Below, piece by piece: positions 11,266 to 23,122 of a stretch of 64,000 bases of DNA (position 1 is the stretch's first letter; each line of letters opens with the position of its first letter). Source of the DNA: Alisma plantago-aquatica (Eukaryota > Streptophyta > Magnoliopsida > Alismatales > Alismataceae); contig OY856409.1 of the NCBI GenBank assembly GCA_963693085.1, positions 659,972,591 through 660,036,590 on the forward strand, given 5' to 3'. Below the pieces are notes generated by a model that was given only the letters and a program-made list of their open reading frames with translations, did not search any database and had not been told where the DNA came from. The position numbers and the translations under genes were made by a program.

Positions 11266-12042
11266 GATCTTATATACATTATCTTTTAATCATTGTCTTT
11301 CTCTTAAAACTCCTAACTTTCTCTTAAAAATTAACTTTAAATTTACTCTTAATGTGCATGAAGATGATACAATAATATTGACATTAAACATGGAATTCAG
11401 TTTAGTATAAATTCAATAACTTTTAATAATTAAAATAGTAAATAATACATTCAACATTCATTATGCATACATATATACAATCAATCAAATATTTATGTTC
11501 AAAGTGCATGGACCACTTACCTCTCTCTTAGAAGAGATCCTAGTTGCTTCCTTAGGTTTAGGAAAACCTAATCTCATTCCTGAGGCTTAGAAACCCTAAT
11601 TAACCTATTATAACAATTATCATTCATTAATAATTAATATTCAACCTAATTTCAAGGGTTTTAGGGTTCTTGATCAAAACAGGGAAAATTGACATCAAAA
11701 CATGCTCTAAAATTTATCCCATCTTGTAGATCTCGAAAAACTGAGCAAAATCCATATATGACTTAACCCCATTGGACATACCAATAAAAAGATATAAATT
11801 TTCATATGTCGGTCAATCACAAACTCCAGAAAATCCACGCATATTATCCAAAATCAAAACTAGCGAGACTTAGCTGGACCACACACCAAAAGCCATGTGG
11901 ATCCTCATCAATCAGAACCAATGTGCACTGAGAGAGACAAAAAGGCATGTGAAAGGTCCAAAGTACCCCTAAAACCTAGATACACACAATTAACCCTCGA
12001 TGGGCCAAACTGGAAGAACAACACTGAGTTTGTTCTTCCATT

Positions 12043-12483
12043 CACTACTACAGAAATAGCATTCCGTGTCACTTTTTTGGGCGTCAGTTATTTAGGAACA
12101 CCAACGCCTATAATATTAGACGTCGGTGATTTAGGTAAAACGACGTCTATATTCGAAAACCAGCTAGACACGAGTACCGCTTTGTATTCAGCGTCGGCTG
12201 GATATAACAGACCGACGCCTAAAATCGCCCGCGAAATCCAATTTTCGAGCGAAAAAATTTGCGTCATCTACATCGTCAGTTTTTTAGCGCACCGACACCT
12301 AATTAAGATGAAAATTTGCACGAAAAGTCCCACTTTCAGTGTCGGTTATCCTTGGATAAACGACGCTGATAATGGTTCCCGCCAAATAATTTAGGGTAAA
12401 AATTGTCTAGTTGGACGTCAGTTTTTTACTATCAATCGAAGCTAAAGCATTATATGCGTCGATTTTGTAGATAACCGACGCCG
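12043..12483. repeat. CACTA left subterminal repeats
   Basis: About ten copies, in both orientations, of a roughly 9-bp motif GCGTCGGT / ACCGACGCC and close variants (for example near 12081, 12119, 12190, 12211, 12344 and 12475). In En/Spm-type elements such motifs are bound by the element's own DNA-binding protein; that role is inferred here. Confidence 0.8.
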
Positions 12484-12856
12484 TTGACCAACTTAATAGA
12501 CCCGATCACCCGGCTCTTCTCCCTTTCTTCCTGTTTCATCGCGATATTTCTCCTGTGCTGCTGCTCGCCGCCGCTCTCCCAAAATCACCGACGACCCCCG
12601 CTGCTGCTGGTGCTCTTCTACTCTCCACCGTCGCTGCGCGCCGCCCGTCGCTGCGCGCCGCCCGTCGCTGCTGTTGGTGCACCTGTGCTCGCCGCCGCTG
12701 CTGCTGCTGGTGTGCCGCTGCTCTACTCTTCTCCCGGTGCCACTACTCTTCACCGCCTGCCCCTCTACTTCTTCGCCTGCTCGCCACCACTACTGCCACC
12801 GCTCTTCTCCACGCTAGCTCCAGGTAGCCCTAGCCTCTTTGCTTCCTTCTCCCTAG

Positions 12857-12992
12857 ATCCTTACCAACAACAAGCACGTCCTTGGATGTGTTGGCCTACC
12901 ACAGCCGTGGCTGTGTTGGCCTACCACGACCGTGTCCAGCACGACCGTGGTAGGCCGACACAGCCACGGCCGTGCTTGCTGTTGGTAAGGAT
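12857..12992. repeat. Inverted repeat in CACTA leader with CACGGCCGTG-type palindromes
   Basis: The segment begins atccttaccaaca and ends tgttggtaaggat. The interior arms carry mirrored 'ggcctaccac(g/a)(g/a)ccgtg' blocks, giving a hairpin with arms of about 60-65 bases. It is preceded by a C-rich Pro/Leu-coding stretch (12484-12850) that looks like leader rather than gene. Confidence 0.8.
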
Positions 12993-13275
12993 ATGAACAA
13001 ATTTTTATGTAATGCTTTATGTAAATCTTAGGATATGAAAAAATCCTTTGCTTGCATATATTTGTGCTTCTAATCATAATGTTTGACCTAATTCAGTAAA
13101 TTTTGATGCATGTTGAAATAAGATTTAAACTTGTCAATTCTAGCATCCTAATTTGATTTGATGAAACCTAACATTGATGAAACCCTAACATCAATTGTGA
13201 TGAAACCCTAACATTAATTGTGATGAAACCCTAACATGTACATTTCTATTATTGTGTTTGTTGGCCTAGAAACCC

Positions 13276-13310
13276 ATCCAAGATTTACTCATTAGGAGTA
13301 AATCTTGGAT
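13276..13310. repeat. Perfect 14-bp stem-loop in CACTA leader
   Basis: Arms 13276-13289 and 13297-13310 (atccaagatttact and its complement) around a 7-base loop, just upstream of the larger palindrome. Confidence 0.85.
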
Positions 13311-13330
13311 AGTCCCCGGTTTGGGACTGT

Positions 13331-13522
13331 TCTTGAACACCTAATCTCACTTAAGATGTAAGTGTATAATGTGTATTGGGTTTTCGAGAAAATTTTGGCA
13401 GCATTTCCCCGTTTGTTCTCTAAGTACATATGTACTTGGAGAACAATGGGGAAATGCTGCCGAAATTTTCTTGAAAACCCAATACACATTATACACTTAC
13501 TAGTGAGATTAGGTGTTCAAGA
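13331..13522. repeat. Long near-perfect palindrome upstream of the transposase
   Basis: About 95-base arms meet with no spacer at AAGTACAT|ATGTACTT (centre 13429/13430). The outer ends are ttcttgaacacctaatctca and its complement. A few mismatches and one roughly 5-base bulge are visible. It ends about 110 bases before the transposase ATG, so transcripts of the element would fold into a long hairpin. Confidence 0.85.
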
Positions 13523-13633
13523 ATGGGATAGGTGGTACATATTTATTATATATAAGAATGACATCACATGTATTTGTTAACCCTAGACCCTAATCTTGTT
13601 GTAATGTATACTTGATTTCTCTTTGATCATAGA

Positions 13634-16600
13634 ATGGATAGATCATGGATGTCCATTCGCAATCGCTGCACCCCAGAGTTAATTTCTGGTCTTGACCAGT
13701 TTATTAGATTTGCCGAGGAACATAGGAAACAACCTGGAGATAGGTTCTACTGTCCATGTAGGCATTGCGGTAACAACTTGAAAGTCAGCACCGGTGACGA
13801 AATCAAAAGTCATGTCATGTGCAATGGAATTATACAAGGCTATACAGAATGGCACTGGCATGGAGAAATTTCAAACCCGAAACCAGTGGATGTCGATAGC
13901 AGTGCTTTTGTGGAAGAAGAAATTGCCTACGATGACGTAGATATGAATGAACCAGTTCCAGTAGACATCGTTGATGTGATGCTGGATAGTTGTGGGGTAG
14001 AGCACACCGATCCACCTCCCATTTTTAGAAACATTGTGCATGATGTTGAGATATCGTTATACACAAGTTGTACTAAGTTTATGAAGCTTAGCACTATGTT
14101 GAGATTGTATAAGCTGAAAGATAACAATAGATGGAGCGACAAAAGCTTCACGTCATTGTTGTCTTTGTTGAAAGAAATGCTTCCTGAAGGAAACAAGCTG
14201 CCAATCTCAACATACCAGGTAAAGAAATTGTTGTGCCCAATGGGAATGGATGCCAAGAAGATACACACATGCCCGAATGATTGTGTATTATTTCAAAAGG
14301 ACTATGTGGATTTGAAAGATTGTCCAAAATGTGGTGCGTCACGGTATAAATTGATGACTTCGGGGGAGTCCAAAACTGGTTCTCCTGCCAAGGTGATGTG
14401 GTATCTACCTATAATATCACAGTTTCAATGCTTGTTTGCCAATCTGATAGATGTGAAGAATTTGAGGTGGCATGCAGATGTTAAGAAAAGTAATGATGGG
14501 ATCCTACGACATGCGTATGATTCCCCACAGTGGAAGAAGATTGATCTATTGTACCCTGAATTTGGTGAAGAAGTCAGGAATCTAAGACTTGGGCTTTGTA
14601 CAGATGGGATGAATCCGTACGGGACATTGAGCAGCCAACATAGCACTTGGCCAGTCATGCTTGTTATATACAATCTTCCTCCCTGGCTGTGTATGAAAAA
14701 TAAGTACGTAATGCTGTCATTGTTGATATCGGGCCCTAAACAACCTGGAAATGACATCGATGTTTATATTGAACCTCTAATTGATGACTTAAAGAAACTC
14801 TGGGGTGAAGGTGTGATGACCTATGATGCTTCACGAAGAGAGACATTTCATTTGCATGCTATGTTGTTTTGCACTATTAATGACTTTCCAGCATATGGGA
14901 ATTTGTCTGGATATAGTGTCAAAGGAGCTAAAGCGTGTCCTATATGTGAAGACAACACTGATTCAACAAGACTAAAACATGGCAGTAAGACTGTATATCT
15001 CGGTCATCGAAGATTTCTTACAAAATTCCATCCGTATCGTAGGAAGCGCAAAGCATTCAATGAATTGAATGAGGAACAGAGTGCACCTAAACCTATACCA
15101 GGGGAGGTTGTTTATGAAAGAGTAAAAGACTTTGTCAATGAATTTGGTAAGAGATCACAATGTACTATGGCCACACGGAGTGACAAATCTTTATTCAAGA
15201 AGAAGTCAATATTTTGGGATCTTCCTTATTGGAGTTCTTTGACAGTCAGGCATTGTATCGATGTCATGCACGTTGAGAAAAATGTCTGTGATAGTGTCAT
15301 TGGTACTTTGTTGAATATACCAGGTAAGACTAAAGATGGGATAAAATCCAGACTGGACCTACGTGAAATGGGAATAAGGTCAGAATCAACAGAATTTCGT
15401 GAAATGGAAAATCAGAGAACATACTTACCTCCCGCTTGTTACACATTGTCTAGAAAGGAGAAGAAAGCTTTTTGTGAATGTTTGGTAAATGTTAAGGTGC
15501 CACAGGGTTACTCATCCAACATCCGTAGATTGATATCAATGAAAGATCTGAAGTTGATAGGTCTTAAATCTCATGATTGTCACACTCTAATGCAACAAAT
15601 ATTGCCTGTGGCAATTAGATCTATATTGCCGAAGCATGTAAGGTTTGCAATCACCAGACTTTGTTTCTTTGTCAACAGTATGTGGAGCAAAGTTATTGAC
15701 CATGATACTCTCGATAAATTGCAAAGAGAAGTGGTTGTTACCCTATGTCATCTTGAGATGTATTTTCCTTCATCGTTCTTTGATATCATGGTACATCTTG
15801 TTGTCCACTTGACTAGGGAAGTGAAAATGTTGGGACCAGTTTTCTTGCATTGGATGTATCCCTTTGAAAGATACATGAGCATTTTTTAAAGTGATGTTCG
15901 AAACCGTTATCGGCCTGAAGGGAGTATTATTGAGGGCTATGTGGCGAGAGAGGTTATGGATTTTTGCAATGACTTTCTCAGTGGTAATGACACTCCTGAT
16001 AATGACAAGAATATTGATGAGCAATTTGGCAAAGGAATTTTGGGATCACGTGTGAAAGTAATCAGCCGTGAGCAGTTGGAACAAGGTCACTTGTATATTT
16101 TACACAACATGGATGAAGTGAACATTTATATCGAGGAACATACCAATTTCATCAAGAGACAATATCCTCGAGCCAATACAATGTGGCTTGCTAGAGAGCA
16201 TAACAAGACATTTATTAAGTGGTTTGAAGATAAAGTCTTACATCAACTATCTCAAACACCAGATGATATTACTGAAACTATCAAATGCCTCACCTTTAAA
16301 CCAAAATTGATTGTTATGTCTTATGAAGGGTATGACATTAATGGATTCACATATTACACAAAGCGCCAAGATGATAAGAGTGTCTTCCAAAATAGTGGGG
16401 TCACCCTTCAAGCATCGACTATGTTTTTTGCAAGTGCAAAGGATAAGAGTCCACGTGAAGCTAAAATGTCATATTACAGTGTCATTGAAGACATACGGGA
16501 GTTTGACTACATAGATTTTAGAATTCCACTCTTCAAATGTAATTGGGTTGATAACACCAAAGGAGTTATAGTGGATGAATTGGATTTCACTTTAGTGAAC

Positions 16601-16890
16601 TTTGAAAAGATTGGCGAGAAGGGTGAACCATTCATATTGGCATCACAGGTGAAACAAGTATTTTATATCGATGATCCTACAAATGATAAATGGTCGGTTG
16701 TTCTTCATGGTAAAAGATAGTTCATTGAAGATCTTATAGATGAAGAACAGTACTATGATAAGTATGATGACTCTAGTCCATTCTCAGTTGGGTTGCCAAC
16801 ACCAGCAAATATTGAAGCTAATGATGACTTGTATGTGCGCGGAGATCACAATGAAGGATTGTTAATTGATAAAAATCGCAATATTAGAGG
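13634..16890 (+). pseudogene. TNP2-class CACTA transposase, interrupted by in-frame stops
   Basis: Cuts and joins the element ends. The first open part is 751 codons (13634-15889). Domains in order: Transpos_assoc-like zinc-binding N-terminus (residues about 4-80, CPCRHC), the TNP2/Transposase_21 core (about residues 276-530, with LRWHAD, the NLPPWLCMK segment, GPKQPGNDID, and later HVEKNVCDSVIGTLLNI), and a DUF4218-like segment ending YMSIF. A TAA at 15887-15889 follows, but the same frame continues at once with RNRYRPEG and runs through a DUF4216-like segment to a TAG at 16718-16720. Coding similarity continues to about 16890 (FIEDLIDEEQ). No frameshift is visible over 3.2 kb; two stops inactivate it unless spliced around or read through. 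Confidence 0.88.
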
Positions 16891-16919
16891 CATGCTTATA
16901 TTTTTTATATGTTTTATTT

Positions 16920-17066
16920 TTTTGAATGTGAACTTTACAATGTGAATTTTATAATGTGAATTACTTTATAATGTGAACTTTACAATGTGAATTACTTTAC
17001 AATGTGAATGTGAACTTTACAATGTGAGCTTTACAATTTGAATTACTTTACAATGTGAATGTGAAT
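16920..17066 (+). repeat. Short tandem repeat (aatgtgaa-ctttaca words) between the CACTA genes
   Basis: Words such as 'tttacaatgtgaatta' and 'aatgtgaact' recur about eight times with spacing of 16-25 bases. The array sits between the transposase tail and the ATG of the second gene, so it may be a promoter or leader region; no function can be read from it. Confidence 0.75.
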
Positions 17067-17072
17067 TTTCAA

Positions 17073-20000
17073 ATGGCTGAGCATTCTCCTGATGACCGTG
17101 CTGATGATTACCGTGAGGGTGAGGACATCAATGCGTCGCCTCACAATGTAAGTTTTAAAAATATATCATATATTTATATCTATATGTCCATTTATAGTTA
17201 TATCTTGTAAATGTGTTTATTTTGTCAAATTTTAGGTTGATGATGCACATGTACCATCTGAAGCACTTGAGGCACTTGATCAGCAACACCAAAAAGTTGA
17301 CAAGAGAAGGGGCATCACTACGATGAAGAAGTTAATAGCGCAAAAGGGCAATGGACCCAAACTTGTTGTGGATTTTGATAATGCAGGAAATGCATCTGGT
17401 GTGAATCGCAATTCATTTGTTTCATATCTTGGGTATGTTACTCATAACCATTGCGGTTGTAAGATAGATTCTTGGCATAAAGTTCCTAAGGAGAAGAAAT
17501 ACGTAATATGGAAGGATTTATGCGTGAGTTATTATTAATTTGCAATTCTATTTTGTAGATTACTAATTTTTTGGATACTAGTTAATAGAAATTCTATTTT
17601 GTAGAGTATATTTGAATTGGATGAAAAACTACATCATAAATGCGTGATGTAACGCTGTGGAAGAGTCCTAAGGAACTATAGGACAAATCTCACCCGAGAA
17701 TACATAAAAGAAGGTGACAAGAGGAAGAAGACAACCACTAAACAATGGAACTTCCTGGACAAAGAAGAATGGGACCGTTTGTTGCTTCAAGACAACCAGA
17801 TGAATTCAAGGTATTAGGCGTCAGTCCCAATCTCATTAATATATGTTGTATTCACCTATTCAAGATTAACATTTAGTGTTACTAACCAAATCATTAATGT
17901 GCATACTAACTAGGCCCTCAGTGAGGCACAAAAATCAAGGCGTGCACTGAATGTGCATGACCACACAATGGGTCCAAAGGGGTATGCATGCATTCACCAA
18001 AGACTACAGTCTGAGGCTACTGCTCAGTCTACTGCTACTCAGGAGTCCTCTACTATAGGTAGCACACCTCTGCCTCACCATGATGTCTGGATAGCTGGGA
18101 GGCAAAATAAGAAGGGAGAAATAAGGAAGCTCGCAACTGCTGAGGCGGATGCAAAAATGGTAAAATACAACTCTTACAGCAATCGTTTGAATATTGATTA
18201 TTTGTGGTGTTTACTTAATTACAAATTTTTGTTTTGGCGATTAGCGGGAGCTGCACGAGCTGAGGAAACAAGGCAAGTTCATCCCTGAGGGCACAAGGGA
18301 TGAATTGACAGTTGCTTTGGGTAACCCAGAGCATCCTGGACGTGTTAGGGTTGTAGGCGCTGGTGCGGGCATCAAAGCTTTTTTTGGGCCATCCCAGCAC
18401 AAACATGTCCCAAAAGTGGGACTTTCACAAGAAGAGGTAACATATTCTTTCTTTGTAATGTTACTGTAAAAGAGAATTCAATAATTAGAAGCTAACGTTT
18501 CTTTTATCCATGTATAGGTAGATAAGCTAGTTGATAGGAAACTCGAAGAAGTACTGAAAAAGTGGCAGACATCTCAGACTGCCACTCAGCAGATAGTACC
18601 TATTATGGCATCCTGCTCTACTCCTATTGCAGAGGTTGGGAGTAATCCTGTAGACCCACCACCTAGCACATCCGCTGTAAGTATTTTTATGACATAGTAA
18701 CTAGTTTTTTAATTCAAGATGATATGTTTTCAAGATGATATGTATATATGAAATTGTAGTCGTTTCAAAAAAAGATGATATGTATACATGTATATAACAT
18801 TCTTTACACAAAAATTTGTAGGGGTTGAAGCCATGTCGTCTAAAAAGTAAAGAATATGTCGTTGCAGAGGCGTCGACTTACCCATCCCTACCAGGGGAAA
18901 TATTTCACAGGTCTCCATTACTAACTGGTTGGATTCGTGTGAGCCCGGTACATATATTCTCCAAGTGGATGGATTTTCCATTGCCATATGCCCACCCAGA
19001 TTGTGAAACGCTTGGTGAGGCAGAAGGCGGAGTGATATTGTGGCTAAAAGCGGATGTCCTCTTTACTGAAACTATATGGTAAATTTACATTACGTTAAAT
19101 TGTTAGTGTGTGTATATGATGTCAGTTGATCTGAAATTATATATATATACAGGTTAAAAAGAAGAAACCCACAACATCTAGACCTCCACTTCCACCTCCT
19201 ACATTACCCAGTTGGGTTCCACAGGACCTACCTGTCCCGTTAGGTCCTAACTGTAGGGGTATGGCAATATGATTAGGTGAACATGATATAAATTGCCCTA
19301 TAACTATTTCTATAGATTCAGATGCTGTAGGTCAATCATACGAAAGCAAACTATTTATATAAGATATTTTGGAGTTGTTTCGATATGATTGGCTAAATAC
19401 ATCTGTGATAGAGCTATGGATAAGGTGAGATCTTCTTTATACATCCATATACCTTGTATAGGATCTAGTGATCTGGTTTCTTATTTATTAATGCATGCGT
19501 AATTAATACATATTTTGCAACTACTTAGACAAGATATGTACAGATTTTGCATTCGAGCATGTAGGATTTTTGATTCCATCTTTGATTAGTCTAGTAGCTA
19601 AAGACCCTCCGTCAGTTCAACAATACTGCTGTGAGGCTTTTACAAATTTTGCTCAAAATAAGAAGACGGTGATAATAGCTCCATTCAATGTAGAGTAAGT
19701 TTACTTTGCTTATTATAATTTAGACTTAAGAAAATTACATTTTTATTGTGGATTTTGAGTTATTAATTTTTAACTTTTTTACCTCTAGTGGTATGCATTG
19801 GGAGTTACTAGTTATTGTCCCCGAGATGTTCACTGTTTATTATCTAGATCCTAAGGGGAGTAAATTGAATTCAAAATATGGACACAAAATGAAAATGGCA
19901 TTATTCCAGTGAGAAATATTTTATTTTCATATCCGTTAACATATGTTATTACATTACTATTTAATTATGCAATGTACTGTGTTACATTAACATGTAGGGG

Positions 20001-20510
20001 TTTAGATGAGTTCAAAAAGGCTGGAGGAAAGGTCCCCATGAAAAAGAACCAGCCGATAATTTGGACGAACGTGAAAGTAAGTTCCTGACTGCAATATATA
20101 TATATTATTTATGTGAACAATGCTTAATTAGTTGTATTTTTTAATATTTTGTATGTTTGAATTTATAGTGTGCTACACAAGACAACAGATGGGCATGTGG
20201 ATACTATGTGATGCGATTTATGCACATGATTATCAAATATGCTGCAGTGGACATAAATACTATTCCTGAGGTATTATATAGTCTCATTAGATAATATGAA
20301 ATATATCAATCTTATTTATAGCTCATTAATTATATATATACATCATTCTCTTTACATGTGTTTAAAACTGACCACACTACAGGAAAGGCCTTACCAGATG
20401 TACATGCTCCCTATACGATGGGAGAATTAAATGAAGTAAGAGAAGAATGGGCAACAACCATACAAGTAGTGGGGGTTTTAAAATATAATTGGGATGTTGA
20501 TAGCGGATAA
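17073..20510 (+). pseudogene. Second CACTA gene: Transposase_24-like region plus C-terminal Ulp1-like cysteine protease
   Basis: Multi-exon. Exon 1 17073-17147 and exon 2 17236-17523 join in phase. A following exon from 17605 resembles family sequence (RNYRTNLTREYI) but has an in-frame TAA at 17650-17652. Later exons carry ALSEAQKSRRALNVH (about 17913), a WIAGRQNKKGEI region, and ALGNPEHPGRVRVVG (about 18320), all hallmarks of Transposase_24 proteins. The 3' exons encode a C48 (Ulp1/SUMO-protease-like) core: His in MHWELLVI (about 19795), Asp in YYLDPKG (about 19845), Cys in WACGYYVMRF (about 20195). The frame ends near 20510 (NWDVDSG). A TGA also interrupts the exon near 19270. Exon phases at the 3' end are not fully resolved. 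Probably the element's accessory protein, now broken. Confidence 0.75.
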
Positions 20511-20892
20511 TGACTAAAGAATTATATTTTGTAAATGAATTTTTGAATTATAATATATGTGTGAATGTTTCTACATGTCTGGATGTTTCTACATGTGTCT
20601 GAGTGAAAATGAATCAAAATGTTGGTTGCTATATGAATGTTTCTACATGTGTGAATGTGAAAATGAATGGAACTACAGATTGCTAGATACATGAATGTTT
20701 CTAAATGTGTGAAAATCAAATGGAACTGCAGGTTGCTAAATGTGTGAATATTTTTGTTGTTAATTTTGCAGGTTTGTGGCCTGTTGTTGGCTGATATCAA
20801 TGGATGTCGTAAAACCTACAGTTCATAACTGAACTGTAGGTTTCACATCCTGTGACCAGCCACAACAGGTCTGCAGACTGACAGAAAAAAAC

Positions 20893-21461
20893 AATAGGCG
20901 TCGGTTATTTGTATAAAACCGACGCCACATAGTTACAATGTCGGTTTCCATACTCGTAACTGACATATATTGCCTTAACACCACGGCCGTACTGGGGTAT
21001 ATGGCGTCAGTTTCTTAGCTAATAACTGACACCTATATGAGGCCAGACACCACGGACGTGGCAGCGGGCCAGACACCACGGCCGTGCTGGCCAGCACAGC
21101 CGTGGCAGCAGACCAGACACCACGACCGTGCTGGCCAGCACGGCCGTGGTAGTGTACCAGACACCACAGCCGTGCTGGGGGTGATGTGACGTCGGTTTCT
21201 TATCTAATAACCGACGCTGATAGTGCCCCAGATGGCGCCCTTTCTGTGGTGCGAAGGTATATGGCGTTGGTTTCTCATCTAATAACCGACACCTATAGTC
21301 CCCTGCTGACGCATTTTTGGTGGCGCGCGAAGGTTTTTGGCGTCGATTTTTGAACCGACGCGTAACGGTTGGGCTTTTAGCGTCTCCCACATAGGTGTCT
21401 CTTAGAAACCGACACTAAAGGCCTTAAATAACCGACACTAAAGGTCAGTTATGTACTAGTG
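20893..21461. repeat. CACTA right subterminal repeats and palindromic CCGTG array
   Basis: Mirror of the left end: GCGTCGGTTATT / ACCGACGCC motifs near 20894, 20916, 21186, 21207, 21345 and 21354, and ACCGACACTAAAGG twice before the terminus. Between 21040 and 21180 a 'ccagacaccacggccgtg' unit recurs four times with CACGGCCGTG-type palindromes, the same core word as in the inverted repeat at 12857-12992. Confidence 0.8.
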
Positions 21462-23122
21462 GTTGCTTCATCCACGAACAGGAGGACAACCCAACGGGAG
21501 CATTGACTACAGATCGATCAAGCGAGCTCCTCGCGAGACACTAAGGCCAAGGACAAGTTCCCCGTCATCATCTGAAGTCAACAAGCTCGAGTTTGCGAGC
21601 AGCGGTGGACAAATGGTCTAGGACAGAGACTGTCCTGACGCCATGGACAAATGGTCAAAGATCACCAAGCGATAGAGACACAAGCTAAATAGGGACCAGT
21701 GAAAACAATTCCGATCAACTCGGTGCACCCTGGCATAGCTAAATAGCAAAGTTCCTATGAAGGAACCATCACCAAAATGCCAAACTGATAGCGAATTTGC
21801 AAACATTACGAGCTTTGAATGGAAAGAGGGGAAAATTGGGAAAGCAAGATACCTATTGTACTTGGTGAAATTGAAGATCAGAAGATGTTCTAAGCGGTCA
21901 AGGGCGATGCTCTAAAGTAGAAACCCAAGCCTTGGTGGTCTGAATTGATGCTGCTACTTGTCAGAGGGGATATGTTCCAAGTCGAGTAGGCAAAGCAAAT
22001 GCGGAGGTGCTAGAGAGCAAAAGGGGTGGTAGATTTCAGTTCCTTGATGGAATATGATCATTTTTGCGAGGCTCTTTATATAGATGATGCCCTAGGAGGG
22101 CTGGAGTCCCTGTCGAGATGGGAAATAGAGGAGGAAGCAAGGCTCTTTGTTGATCGGGAGACTAGGGCATAGAGTCCCATGGTGCTAGGGGTCTGGAGAC
22201 TCACCAGAATGCGAGGATGGTGCAAAGGAGGCTAGATAGCATAGGGGCTTAGCAGAGAGGGTGAGAGAACCGGGAGGAGGATCCTGCTCACAGTAGACTC
22301 CCGTTGTCTTAGGGAGTCGGGCGAAAGAGAAGTGCCCCAGGTCCACAGTTCAACTCAGACCCAGACTTTACCAACGACCCGCGTGACACGCGATGAAAAC
22401 CAAAATTGAAGTTTATTGCCTAATCATTCAATATTTGATTAAAAACCATAGTAAATTATATAGAAGCTTTCTTAAATAAATTGGGGGAGCTAGGGTTCTT
22501 CAAATTTGATGAAAACTAAGATACTATCTAATTTTTCCACAAGGAATCCAAAATTCTAGTTAGTTTCCTAATTTGACCCACCTAGATCATTATATTTCTC
22601 TTTTAAGGATAAACATTTAATTAATCATATAGGATTACTAAAAATGATTTTGAGGGTACAAATTGGGTAAACCATTACATTATCAACACCAACTTATGAT
22701 AAATTTATTAGGCCATAAAAAGAATGTTTATTGGGTAAATTTCATGTTAAACCCTAAATGTCACTTATTCATTAATTAGGGCTAAATGGATGATATTGAA
22801 TTTTAGTTTAGCATAAAATTATTGTATTTGCTTTATGTAACATATTTGGGAAGCATCATCACATTATTATATGTTTCAATCATCAATTTCAAAATAAAAC
22901 AAATTAGGGTTTCAAGTTGGGGTTCATTTTATAAGGTTCAAAATTTTAGGATGTTACAATTCTACCCACCTTAAAAAAATTTCTTCCTTGAAATTTTTAG
23001 GGTACTACCCACCTTAGGGTTTTCCTTATCCTTAACATGAATGGGATTAACTTTTAATTCTACACATGTTCATACATAAGATGAGACTAACTACAACTAT
23101 AACCTCAAAGAGATTTAATAAC

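Larger units (their letters stand above)
12043..21461 (+). mobile_element. CACTA (En/Spm) DNA transposon, 9419 bp, complete ends
   Basis: Left end CACTACTACAG, right end (reverse complement) CACTAGTACAT. Flanks are ATT (12040-12042) and GTT (21462-21464). The two uninterrupted sister LTRs read CTTC(T/C)GTTGCTTC at this site (near 25710 and 46315), so the 3-bp duplication was GTT and its left copy has mutated. Subterminal fields of GCGTCGGT / ACCGACGC motifs lie at both ends. It carries two gene regions: a TNP2-class transposase and a second gene with Transposase_24 and Ulp1-like parts. Both contain stops, so this copy is probably not autonomous, though its ends look competent. Confidence 0.92.
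10605..22958 (-). repeat. Gypsy LTR-L (3' LTR of the array), split by the CACTA element
   Basis: The two LTR parts are 10605-12042 and 21465-22958, together about 2.93 kb, matching LTR-M (2951 bp) and LTR-R (2929 bp). A TATA box lies on the minus strand at 22074-22083 (CTTTATATAG on plus). The adjacent purine tract AAGGTGGGTAGAAT (minus strand of 22959-22972) marks this as the 3' LTR. Confidence 0.9.

Noticed and set aside
12484..12996. Open frame of 170 codons, Pro/Leu/Ala-rich
   Set aside because: Low-complexity C-rich leader of the CACTA element that runs into the inverted repeat; overlapping frames are equally open and no domain is visible.
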